The notes under the pieces are model-generated. The model was not told the origin of the DNA. It saw nothing but the letters and a program-made list of their open reading frames with translations, and did not search any database. Of a stretch of DNA of 64,000 nucleotides, positions 11,491 through 22,428 are shown piece by piece; the stretch's first letter is position 1, and every line of letters starts with the position of its first letter. The stretch spans positions 102,532,786 to 102,596,785 of the forward strand of contig OZ022499.1 of the NCBI GenBank assembly GCA_963989385.1. The letters run 5' to 3'. This DNA comes from Ctena decussata. Its lineage: Eukaryota > Mollusca > Bivalvia > Lucinida > Lucinidae. The position numbers and the translations under genes are program-made.

Positions 11491-11790
11491 AAAAACCAAT
11501 AGACCATGACTAATATTGCCACTGTTTACTTCTCTTGACGGTTGTTGACTGGCAGTTGCAGTCTGACATAATTTTATTGTTTGTTCACACTAAAATGCAC
11601 AGCTGAAAATAATAATGAGCTGTGTTGAATAGAGGCTTTAATTAGGGGCCAAAATATCCAAATATGGTCCAAAATCACAGAGAGGACTGCAAAACTGGAT
11701 TTGCAATCTTGCGTAGTTTCAGATGGTTAAAACGTACAGCGTATTTTTAAGCCAAAAAGCGTAGAATTTAGAAACTACGCCAAAATTGTA
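11491..11790. other. Intergenic, nothing recognised
   Basis: No coding frame or repeat end seen. Confidence 0.45.
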
Positions 11791-11794
11791 GTTG

Positions 11795-12020
11795 TAAACA
11801 GATATATGGGTTATCCATAATTTGATTTATTGATATCTATAATGCAACATGATTTATTGATATCCATAATTCGTTTTTATGGATATCCACATTTCCATGT
11901 AGCCATATTTCGACCTATGGATATCTATAATTATGCATATCACTAAATAATCATAGATATCAATAACTTGAATAATGGATATCCATAATTCAAATTATGG
12001 ATAACAATAATTAGGGCATA
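11795..12020. repeat. AT-rich palindromic GATATC repeats
   Basis: Many copies of TATGGATATC(C/T)ATAATT and its reverse complement in alternating orientation, able to form hairpins. Non-coding low-complexity sequence. Confidence 0.7.
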
Positions 12021-12870
12021 AATAGTAAAATGGCACCACATTATCATGGGCACTTTATCTCATCTAATATAAGCAATAACCAGATAGTTCAATTCACATT
12101 TTAAGAGCTGTCACGATACAGCACAGCTCACCTAACAAAAGCAACATCTGCCAAACTGAGTTTTCATAAACTATCATACTACAATATTATTTCTACAATG
12201 TAGAGTGCTAAATGTATGAAATGTGAAGTCACTTTTCCGATGCACCATTAAAATGATCCAATGAAATGACCACCGTAGGGAGACAGGTAGCAATATAGTA
12301 GTTTCTCATAATATCAAGGGTTCCTTAATATCACAGCATTTACATTTCTTCTTGTATCTCAATAAACTTACTGTGTATTGAGTAGTGACAAAATTACTTC
12401 ATCAACCACAAGTTTTAACTTATATGCTGTAGAAAATTTTTGGGATATTGTCTTGATTCCTGCCGAGTACAATCTTTCTTTATAAGAACCATGAAATTAG
12501 CATGTTTTCCACACGGTTCTATCACCTGGTCCAAGAAAACTCATAGTTACTAAAATTGTGGCCATAACTTTATTTTTGTCTGTGACTTCTCATATCTGGT
12601 ATCCCAATCTTTTATTTGAAAACATCAAATCTCAAGATTACAATATTTATCAACCCGAATTCTTGCTAGAAATTATAGGAGGCTGTGGCCTACAGAAAGC
12701 TAAGAAACGAAACGAAACGATATACAGCTGATATAGACTGGATTCCCCTAATATCACGGTAGTTAATTATAATGACAGCTAGAAATAAATAAAAAGAGCT
12801 GGCCTGATTAAATGCTAGTTCAGTGTTTAAGGTTTATTGGTTTTTTAACATATCTATTTTCTTTCTTAAT
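12021..12870. other. Intergenic, nothing recognised
   Basis: AT-rich. AACGAAACGAAACGA is a short simple repeat at 12706-12720. No gene seen. Confidence 0.45.
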
Positions 12871-12873
12871 AAT

Positions 12874-14160
12874 TTAAAATCTTTTTGTTGAGTCAATATA
12901 GGTGTCCAAAAGGTTGAGGAGGTCTTGCTGAATGTATTTTGTTTCTTCATCCATTTCTTTCTCTTTTAGAAACATCTCTAATGTCAGGTCTTTCACTCCA
13001 AATCTCAAGAATATCTCCTGTTTCATTTTTTCTCTGGAAGCAGCATAGTTTGGGCACTGTAGTATGAAGTGTTCTAGGCTTTTAACTTCTCCACAAACAC
13101 AAAAAGGGTCAGCTACCACACCCACTTTATGCTGATATTCTTTAAGTCTGTTGTAACCACTCTGCAGCTGAAGTATGGTTCTTTGTGATTTAAACACTGA
13201 AAGCTGATGTTTTTAGCTTGATCTTTAGTTTAAAGTGGAAGAGGTATCTGCCCTTTTCTGAAACTTCCCACCTTCTCTGCCATTTTGCCACCACTGCTTC
13301 TCTGGCACCTTGTTTGACCTCTGCTTGACTAGTTTCTCCTCTGTTTTCTGTCATGCCTTCTGCCTCTTTAGCTGCCTCCTTGGCGAGCCTGTCTTCTGCC
13401 TCATTCCCCGCTATATCTGCATGGCCTGGACTCCACTGTATTTTTACTTCAATGCCAGCTTGGCGTAGGTCTCTCATAAGATGGTGTATCTCTAAACTGG
13501 TCCTCTTGTGGGTCTTGTTTTCCCAACCAAGTTCGTGATTTCCAAAAGAAGTCTGACAGTCACTGGAGATCAATACAGAATCTATTTGCCGTCTTTTCCT
13601 TTCCTCAAGGATAAAGTCCAGTATTATCTTGATTGCCACCAACTCGCCAAGGAGGATAGATGCTAATTTTGAGACTGGTTGTTTAAGTTCAATTTTTTCA
13701 CCATTCAGTAATGCAGGATCCTGCCCCACATGGGCCTGGATTGCCCCTGCAAGATCCATCTGTGAATGCCACAATGGTATGGGTGGAAATACAGTCCAAA
13801 AGACCTTCAATTATTTCTCTAGCATCCTCTTCTTGCTCTTTTGTCCTAGACTTTGATGAACCCAGGCTGGACTCTGGTTTCCTTTTTGAGGGCTGTAGAC
13901 ATTCTAAATAATTCACTTCTTGTTCAATTGCGTTTATGCTGATGTCTGTAAGGGATGTCATGTCACCGATTTGTCCCAACATTATCCCAAAAGGGGTCAC
14001 AATTTTTTTCTCGCGGGTCTGTCTCAAGGGCAGACTGGCATAAATTAAGTGATTGTTTAACAACTTCAGTAGATGGTTTGGCCATGATTTTGGTACATTC
14101 TCTGACTGATATTTCTTCTCTCCTTAAATCAAGAGGTAGATATATATTCCTACGTGTTTT
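12874..14160 (-). pseudogene. LINE fragment with RNase H domain, frameshifted
   Basis: A 5'-truncated non-LTR retrotransposon read in three overlapping minus-strand frames (14063-13698, 13810-13190, 13197-12874). The first ends in an RNase H motif, AFTDGSCRGNPGPCGAG. The second carries LLGELVAI, SSDCQ and SPGHADIAGNEAEDRLAKEA, the later RNase H blocks. The third holds the C-terminal knuckle CVCGEVKSLEHFILQC. Frameshifts therefore lie near 13710 and 13195, and upstream residues can be followed in yet another frame to about 14160. An RNase H after the RT is known in I/R1/Tad-type LINEs; the exact clade is not assigned. No RT catalytic region is left. Confidence 0.75.
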
Positions 14161-14164
14161 TTTT

Positions 14165-14780
14165 TAAGCTTAACTTGTTTAAGTAGTTAGGTGGAGAGGA
14201 GAGGATGTGATGCTGTGTCCCTATAGCTATAATTTAAATAAATCTTGTTAATCCTCGTCTAAAATGTGTTAGAATGAATTATGGGGGACATACCACAAAC
14301 AGATGTTCAGCTCATAAACGCTGTTTGTCAGTCTGTAAAGCTAATGTTGCCTGAAGTAAGCATAATTTTCTCCCCTGAAAAATCTGGGTAAAACGCAGGC
14401 ATTGCGCGGTACAGCTAATCACCGAAACTCCTATTCTTTTTAAAAAAAATTCTTCCATCTATCTAATCACTGACCTACCTGTAAGATTTGCGGTTAATTG
14501 ATAATAAAGATCAGTAGCGGATCCAGAGGGGGTTCAGGGAGTTCAAACGAACCCCCTTCTCAGCCCAAATTATCTTATTTTCATGGGGAATTTCAGGAAA
14601 AAATGCTCAAACTGCATAAATCGAACCCCCTCAGCTAATTTGAACCCCCTATCCAAAATTCCTGGATCCGCCCTTGAAGATGTACGTTCTATAATACTAT
14701 TTTGATACATGAAACTCGCAGAGCAACTGAAAATACAACAATCTTCTTCTATCAGTAAAGAAAGACGGTAAATTCCTCAT
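14165..14780. other. Intergenic with a short inverted repeat
   Basis: Around 14515-14685 a small element is suggested by AGTAGCGGATCCAGAGGGGGTTC on the left and GGATCCGCCCTTG on the right, which are partly inverted. No coding sequence. Confidence 0.4.
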
Positions 14781-14786
14781 AAAAGA

Positions 14787-14954
14787 AGAACAAGGCAGGA
14801 CCACAGCAGAACGTTCCAGTCCATCAGCTGCAAGACAGACAGCAGAAAGATGTCCTTCTTTCCAAGGACAGTTCGAGACTGGAACGCCCTACCACCAGAT
14901 CTACCAGAAGTGGATTCACTCTGTGCCTTCAGGGCCAGGGTATCCGCCTTGTAG
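14787..14954 (+). pseudogene. LINE RT C-terminal tail fragment
   Basis: A short + strand frame ends in TAG and contains KMSFFPRTVRDWNALP, the conserved end block of many CR1/L2-like LINE polyproteins (SFFPRTV-x-WN-x-LP). The same block is present in the long LINE at 36.3 kb (NSFFPRTVTTWNSLP). Everything upstream is missing. Confidence 0.7.
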
Positions 14955-15184
14955 CTGACTAGAGGGTGTCTGGCTTTTAACCTGTAAATACAGACTTTTT
15001 AACAGTTTTATTCAGTATTCAGTGTATGTTTAAATCTTCGGATCCTGACCACTTATTTGGAGGAATTGTTCTTTGTGACTGCGCTACCCTCTCCTGGCAT
15101 AATTTTCAGTACGTTGAAGGAGAGAAGTAAACGGCAGAAACAGAAGTACTTTAAAAATTTTAGTAAGAGCATGCTGTAACAGTA

Positions 15185-15812
15185 GGTATCTAACGTTGAA
15201 CTCCATCAGTCAAAGATGAGAATAGTCCGTCTACCTCCTCTTCTTTTTCCTTTCACCTTTATAAACATCTTTGGTAAGCCATTAGACCTTGAGATGTAGC
15301 CAAACAACCATTCCTTCGCCATGACTAAGAATTCGTCATGCCCTTCAATGACTGGTTGGTTATCTTTCAGCAAACATCCTTATCAGTTTTGCAGTCCTTG
15401 CATGCGATGTCCAGAAGCCTTCGATCGCATCTCATCTCAAAGGCCTGTGTTCTTTTCTTTAACTCTGCTGGTAAGGTCCACGTTTCATAAGCGCACAGAA
15501 AGACTGACATGACAAGAGAGCGCATCAGCTTCCCCTTTGACACAAGAGATCTGTTGTTATCTCTCCAAATTGGCTTCAGATTCGTTAGGGCTACAGTAGT
15601 TTGTTCAATCCTTGAGAGAATCTCAGGTTAGGAACCATCATTTGAGAGAATTGTTCCAAGATATTGGAAATCTGACACCATTCCCAGGTTTTTTCCTCTT
15701 AGCTTGACATTCTTTTTGATGCTGTTTGTAATCAGTTCGGTCTTTTCAGCACTTATGACCATTTTATAACTTGTGCAGGTTTTGTCGAGACTGTCGAGAT
15801 TTATCTAAAAGA
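15185..15812 (-). pseudogene. LINE RT fragment with internal stops
   Basis: Minus-strand translation, broken by stops near 15628 and further on, gives motifs of an RT C-terminal region: DFQYLGTILSNDGS, EILSRIEQTTVAL, SLVMSVFLCAYETWTL and QAFEMRCDRRLL. These match the thumb region of non-LTR RTs with an ETWT-x-L-type signature. Both ends are lost. It is a dead remnant. Confidence 0.65.
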
Positions 15813-16817
15813 AGTACCATACAGTATTCATGCTATGTGCAAGGTTATACAAGAATCTCATTAATCATCACGACTCTATAGACTCTATAATTTCGATTGA
15901 GCACAGTCTGTCGCCATGATTAGCTAGAAGACTATGAAAAGTCACTAAATAATGGAGTTTATATCCTTTTTCATATAGCCGTCTTTTTACAACATTTCCA
16001 ATATAGGCGACTTTCACATTGTTATCTCTCTAAGTCTCACAGCCCGTGACTTGGCGAGGTTTCGCGTTACTTCACAAGCGTGGGGCAAACTTTAGACACA
16101 GTTTCACATCAAAGGCATTTTGCAAAGAATCCAATAGATCTTATATGTGAATAAGATGATTGAAAAGGAGATTTATAGTTATATAATGATTTCAAATCAT
16201 TTAAATTGATACGGCCAAAATATAGTTTATATGGCTTTCTGTTACCGCACCTTCGTTTGCACTGACTTTTTCCATCAGATGTATAGACATGGCGGGTATA
16301 TTATAATAGGCAGATGATGCTACTAATCGCGAGCACCTGATCACATTTCCTTTTATTTCCCTTTTTTTTTTTTTTTTTTTTGGGGGGGGGGGGGGGTCCA
16401 TACCTGTGTATCTAAATATTTTTTCGGATTTGATGATGTTAATATGTATTCTATGAGATCGGACTTATGCTTTTGGTTCTTTGACCGCTCTACTTAAAGC
16501 TAGCTTGCTGACAATATAATGATAAAAATAATAATGTAAAAACAATTAAAATGCACATAAAATAAGACTTCCAATACAGTCATGTTCGTATTGTGTCGAA
16601 CCTCATCGGTAATCATTTAACATACTGTATGTTTAGCTTTCTTTCCCTTTTTCCATTTTTTTACGTTTTGATATCTATCCATTGTTTTATTTTCATGTAC
16701 TCTTCTGTATTTTCAAATTTCCGACGCAATTATCTTGCTAATATTGTACCTAAAGGGAAGTTCTTGTAGTTTCGCATTGCAGCAAGGAATTTTTATGTAA
16801 TGATCACAACAGCTATC
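15813..16817. other. Intergenic, simple-sequence tracts
   Basis: A (T)n(G)n run lies at 16361-16396. No exon or RNA gene was recognised. Confidence 0.45.
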
Positions 16818-18075
16818 AATTCCACCCCGCCCAATCGAAACGCCGGAAAAATGGTACGAACGCCGGATATGCGGTATTTTCACGCCGAATTGTGGTCTTT
16901 TTGTCAGAATCGCCGCCATTAAATTTGACAGCGGGTTACAAAAGTCGGATGAATTAATAGTTAAAAACGGTAAGTGAGTATAACGAATTAGCCTATCTGG
17001 ATCTACATAGAATTTACTAACTGTCGAGACTTCATTTAGTTTAGAAACTACGTTTGTTTGTCGTAACATTCAAAGTGATTTTTGTCTTATATGTTCGGCC
17101 TTCCGCTTAGACCTTATTCACTTCCTCAAGTTTCGTACTTTTTTAATTTTCATTGAAAAGGGTCATAATGAGTCGGCTAAAGTAGAATTTTAAACATCCT
17201 CATACCATTATCGGGAACCGAGTGATGCATTTTCCACCGAGGAAACCGAACTGAAGCACAGTCTTTAGAATTGAAAGTAACGCCGGATAAACTGTTATCA
17301 GTTTCTTTGGAAAATGCTTATTTTTTCCATCAAATAAATAAATAAGTACGCAATCAGCATATTTCCAGGTGTAAGATGTAGTAGTATTGACGTTCCTCAG
17401 ACCATTTTAGTAGCTGCTGCTCTAAGTCTGTAATCCTGCCTATAAAATTGTGAAAAATGAACGCCAAATCAAAAGTTGTCATTAATACCTTTGATGCTAT
17501 GTTCAATTCTGAATGTTTTTATCAATAATGCAAGCAAAATGTCTTAACGGTGGTATATAAAACTAAACTTGGTAAGAGAATGACTACTTTTCTACAGACA
17601 GCAAACGCATTTCTCGGTACAAATTTGTTGCCATCTTTGACATGGGACACAATGTAAGAATAATTTCCCTTGTAAGTATAAGATGAGGCTGCTATATTTT
17701 GCTGTTATACTGTTTGAGCTGTATGAGTTGGCCCTTGTGTCACTATGTTTCTGGAACCCAGAATTAGTAGGCTGCCTAACTGGAGCCCACTGCTTATGTG
17801 CTGGTATACTTTCACTTTCATTGGAACCCAGCCTCGTACACATAGTTGCTGTCTCATTTTTATAAATCTATGCATTAATTTACATGTTATTTTGTTATTT
17901 GTAAATATATGCAATATTCGTATATACATCTATATAACCTAACTGTATGCCAGTTTTCAAATCGCAAGGATACGGATGTGCAGTAACGGTTACACTGGTA
18001 AATCGTGATTGTTTCATTTTCGATTAGACTGCTGTGTCAGGGGTTTCTTGGTGTTGCCTTTTGACCCAAAGTATT

Positions 18076-18847
18076 CCCACTAGGCACACAAAAGCGAAAC
18101 AACGTTAAATCAACACCGATTCAACGTCATGACGACAGAAGTACCCGAGCAAACAGTGACGACCAGGATCAAAGCATTAGCCTGATCAGGATCTACACTG
18201 TTTTGTTGATGGTAAAATCTAATTTGTTCGAGTTTTAGGATACTGAATTTATGTGTCCCAGCAGGCACAGAACATTGAAACATTAAAACAACGCTGGGTC
18301 AGTCATGACGCCAGTTCAATGTGGATTTAATGATTTGTGCCCAGTTGGTGTCCAACAATATCTAGGTAAATACATATTAAATAAAATAATTGGTTCCCGG
18401 ATATTATCCCAATATTTAGGATAAAAAATGTTATGAATAAAGTTTGTTTACTTGAGTTTTTTTCCTTCATACACAATATATTTTGGTTAGTTGGTTGTTT
18501 TGGGTTTAATGGCCCTTTGAGACAGTATTTCAGTCTATATCGGGCCGTCTCCCAGAGAGAGGGAGAAAGAAGAGAAATGATAGACGAGAGAAAAATGTCC
18601 AAAACAACCCCCACCGCACCTACTGCAAGCACAGTAGGCCCTTGCCTTACAATTATCCAAATTCGTAGGACGCTCAGGCACTGAAAGTTATACCCAGCAC
18701 CATCGCGCCACCCAACCACCCCCTACACAATATATATGCATTTGTGAATGGATATATTTGACCGTAGAGAACACATCGTTGAACATGATCTGCACTGATT
18801 CAACGTTGATTCAACGTCACCACATTGATTGGTTTTTGTCCAGTGGG
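18076..18847. mobile_element. MITE with CCCACT ends, nested
   Basis: The left end CCCACTAGGCACACAAAA and right end TTTTTGTCCAGTGGG are inverted, with ATT on each side (73-75 and 48-50 of the respective lines) as a possible 3-bp duplication. Internal words such as CAACGTTAAATCAACAC and GATTCAACGTTGATTCAACG form further inverted repeats. A SINE-like repeat (18487-18722) sits within it. Confidence 0.55.
18487..18722 (+). mobile_element. SINE-like dispersed repeat
   Basis: Starts GGTTGTTTTGGGTTTAATGG, has GAGACAGTATTTCAGTC and TATCGGGCCGTCTCCC, and ends near ACCATCGCGCCACCCAACC. Partial copies are at 32058-32200 (reverse orientation, 3' part) and 46983-47043 (5' part with a target duplication). 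Non-coding. Confidence 0.6.
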
Positions 18848-19761
18848 ATTATTTTCGAATAGTATCAGTTGGAGGTGCCGTGGATAGCATCCGTGGCCCA
18901 TTTGGCTTTGTCAGTAGATGCCTTGTCAAGAAACAATAGGTCTTACAACATATGCACATCTGCATTTTCAGAGTCAGGTCCTTTTGGACAATGGGTTAAC
19001 ACCTTTGATTTCAATTTCCTCCAAACCAGGATTCAATTCTGTTCTTCTCTAGCCTTTGCGCCCCTTCTTTACTTAGTAACCCTATTGACCCGATATGATA
19101 AAAGACCGTAAATCCCCAAATAATTCATCCATCCATCCATCAGCACAGATCAATCTTCGCCTCTCTAGGATTTGTAGATTTTTCATGCGAGCAGGGATGA
19201 GTGACCAGACTATAAAGATGTGCTGATTGTATACACATTTATTTGTCTAATGGAAAAAATAAGCAGTTTCAAAAGAAACTGATACCATTTTATCCGGCGT
19301 TACTTTCAATTTTTGTGACTGTGCCTCCAATTCCGTTTTCTCGGTGGAAAATGTATCACTCGGTTCCCGATAATGGTATGAGGATGTTTAAAATTCTACT
19401 TTAGCCAACTTTTTTTACCCTTTTCAATGAAAATTAAAAAAGTACGAAACTTGAGGACGTGAATAAGGTCTAAGCGAAAGGCCGAACATATGAAACAAAA
19501 ATCACTTTGAATGTTACGACAAACAAACGTAGTTTCTAAACTAAATGAAGTCTCGACAGTTAGTAAATTCTATGTAGATCCAGATAGGCTAATTCGTTAT
19601 ACTCACTTACCGTTTTTAACTATTAATTCATCCGACTTTTGTAACCCGCTTTCAAATTTAATGGCGGCGATTCAGACAAAATGACCACAATTCGGCGTGA
19701 AAATACCGCATATCCGGCGTTCGTACCATTTTTCCGGCGTTTCGATTGGACAGGGTGAATT

Positions 19762-21709
19762 CGTAATAAAAATATCAAAAAAGATATATTTTAGATATTT
19801 TACTGACATCAAATTGGTTTTGAGGAAATAAGTTCCAGGTTCCGATTTTAGAGTTTGTCTTCTTGGATGGAGGTCTCGGAACGTTGGGGCGTTAACGTAT
19901 GACGTCAACGTCAATTACACTACCCAAATTTACATATTCACGTTATAATAGAAGATACGCATTGTTGAACACATGCTAGTATTCGCCCTAAATAATGTTG
20001 GGTTTTGTCTGCTAGTACATAAATCACTGTTTCAAAGTTATTGACATTGTCAAGGATAAGTTGACTATCCTGTATAACGTAGTTTACATTACATTTGACG
20101 TTTTTTTCCCCTTCAGTGTCTAAATACATGTAATATAAGGAGCAAATTTTAAGAATTTAAGTGTAGCGAAAAGTTAATGTCATATATATGACTGTTTCAA
20201 TATTCTATTATAAAAAAGAAACACTCCAAAGTCTTACAAAACTCGTCAGCAGTCACGATAAATATGTAACGTATATAACCACAACAAAAATACGAAAAAA
20301 AAAACAGAATCAGACTAAATCGCTGAATTGGTGGACTGAAGTTTATACGTGCTCCATCATTCTTCTTTTATTCATGCCCAGCTTAGATATTTAGGTAGCA
20401 GTTAAATTAGCAGTGGATCCATTAAATGGGGACAGAAACTATCTTATTTTTTTAAGAATTTAACCTACAAAATGACCAGAAAAGCTACGAAAGCCAACAT
20501 TAGCTGCATTTTATATTTCAATGTTATCTTTAATTTGTCTTCAGTAGATACTGTTGTATATGTAAATAAGAAGAAATATCAATGTTATGTGTCCTCAAAC
20601 TATAAAAAAACACATCTAATAGTGGATATTTGAAAAACAATCTAACAGTAACATTACGCTACATAATTGTAATATGTCGAGGAATAAGATTTGTGAGTCA
20701 TCTGTTATCAAAATTTTAGTTCCCTGGCGGCATGAAGTATTTATTGCTGTAGTATAAGCTTACCACTGGTAGTCAAATGGCAAATTCAGCTCTTTGAAAT
20801 ACACAAGAGTTCAGCAAGACGCACATAGATCGTTACAGCTGAAGCAGTTCGACTTGCCTTCAATTCAGTCTCACTTAAATGTGACTTCATAATAAAAATG
20901 ATATTTTTGAAATTTTATGCATTAAATGAAGTAAGTATCAGTTGATATATGCTGCAACTGATTAATATTTAGGTTCTCGTTATGATGGGGATAAAACCAG
21001 TTTCGCTACCTGTGCTGTTGGCTGAGCCATTCAATTACTTTACATACAAATGTGCAACTGTGACTACCAGCCGAGGCAATCAAAAGCAGTACCAACTCTG
21101 CCAGCATGCATTAACACCATTTTTCTATGCTGTCAGTCGAATCGTCAGCCACGAGCCCCTTTGCACAGTAACTGCTTTACATGGGTTAGCAAATATGTGT
21201 GGCTCCCGTGATCATAACTTATATGTTAATTTGTGATCTACGTGATCTGTTTATGCAGCTCCCGGCCATCAAATACATTACAAAACGTTAACAATGTGAA
21301 AATTTAAGGATTATAGAAAGTGACATACTTTATAAAGCATACAACATTCTGTCTTCAGCCTGTTCAGGAGTTCTATTTTTCATTATGTTGTAACAAATAT
21401 TCAAATGGTCAGGTAATTTTGCAAACCCCATGGTTTTATTCCCACTTGTTGATACTATCAAGGACTAAAGGTGTTACAAAATACAAATTTCAGTCAGACA
21501 AATTTCAATAATGTAACAACTAGAGTTGGGGCTTTATTCTCTAACAGTGTTTAACATATTTGGACAAGGATGATTTGACAAGCAGTAAGATATCATAAAA
21601 AGGCAGTTTACAACCATATTTATTGCTAAAAAGTAAAGAATATGGTAATACAAGGTCACGGAGATCAAATGCAGAAAGTTACTTAGGTTAGCCCTTCATT
21701 GGCGTGTAT
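19762..21709. other. Intergenic, nothing recognised
   Basis: AT-rich. An 84-codon frame at 20982-21236 has no recognisable domain and no splice context that would make it credible. Confidence 0.5.
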
Positions 21710-21713
21710 AGGT

Positions 21714-22314
21714 TGTTATGAATATGGTGTTTAAGTTGGTGTAAATATTTTCTTTTACCATGATTTTGCAGTTTTTAGATGTTTACTAGGTTTGAAATAA
21801 ACAAGTTGTTTACATTGTACTTTAGAACATTCTGGAATAACTATTTTTAGTACTGAGAAAATATTAGACCTTTCTGTTGTAAACATTAAGAAACTTCTGG
21901 TATGAAATTATGTCAGAATTGAGTACTTTTTGGTAAGATCTATTTTTGGTTAGTTCCGGAATGTTCCTAGATATTATATAAAGAGGACAGATTTTCATTT
22001 AGATCATCTTTGTATGAAAACTTTCACCAGTCTATAGTAAAATAAGTTATACTGGAATTTAAATATATTGGATTTGGAAATATTCATGTGCTCATACATA
22101 CTTTATCTTCTGGGATCAGAAATTATTAAAGGACTTGTGTTTTAAATTCTGAGGGACATTCAGACTAAAATAAGGTATCGTTAATTACATATTTTCTTGA
22201 TTAATTAATGACTGTTTTATTTTGATGTACAAGTAAATAAATTTTGTTAAGTTTAAAAACAGGCTTGTTGCTGGTTTACTTCCATCTTTTTGTTACCTCC
22301 GCCAGGTCGTAACA
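21714..22314 (+). repeat. 5' LTR
   Basis: 601 bp, starting TGTTATG and ending CGTAACA, so its ends are the inverted pair TGTTA/TAACA. A TATA-like TATATAAAG lies at 21975-21983 and an AATAAA signal at 22236-22241. The only difference I noticed from the 3' LTR is in AAGAAACTTC versus AAGAATCTTC. Confidence 0.95.
21975..21983 (+). promoter_or_regulatory. Putative TATA box in 5' LTR
   Basis: TATATAAAG followed by AGGACAG, in a position suited to start U3-R transcription, about 250 bp before the AATAAA signal. The 3' LTR carries the same site. Confidence 0.55.
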
Positions 22315-22317
22315 AAT

Positions 22318-22335
22318 TGGGGGCTCGTCCGGGAT
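22318..22335 (+). promoter_or_regulatory. Primer-binding site, tRNA-Pro type
   Basis: TGGGGGCTCGTCCGGGAT begins 3 bp after the LTR end. It has the form of the tRNA-Pro-complementary site known from gammaretroviruses such as MLV. Minus-strand DNA synthesis would start here. Confidence 0.85.
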
Positions 22336-22428
22336 TGAAATTTCTAGTGCATCAAATAATTCTGAAAAAAAAAAAAAAAAAAAAGCTTTCACTGTTATTC
22401 AAACAAGTAAAGCCAGCAAAAAGCAACC

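Larger units (their letters stand above)
16818..19761. mobile_element. Foldback element with arms of about 515 bp
   Basis: The left arm (16818-17335) is repeated inverted at 19245-19761 with a few per cent divergence. Landmarks are CCAATCGAAACGCCGG at the tips, GGCGGCGATTC, ACTAACTGTCGAGACTTCA and CTTATTTTTTCCAT at the inner ends. The 1.9-kb centre has no transposase and carries a separate MITE (18076-18847). No convincing target duplication was seen outside the arms. The element is non-autonomous or a decayed foldback transposon. Confidence 0.75.

Noticed and set aside
20982..21236. Stand-alone 84-residue protein
   Set aside because: No domain, no splice signals with neighbouring exons and no start-context support.
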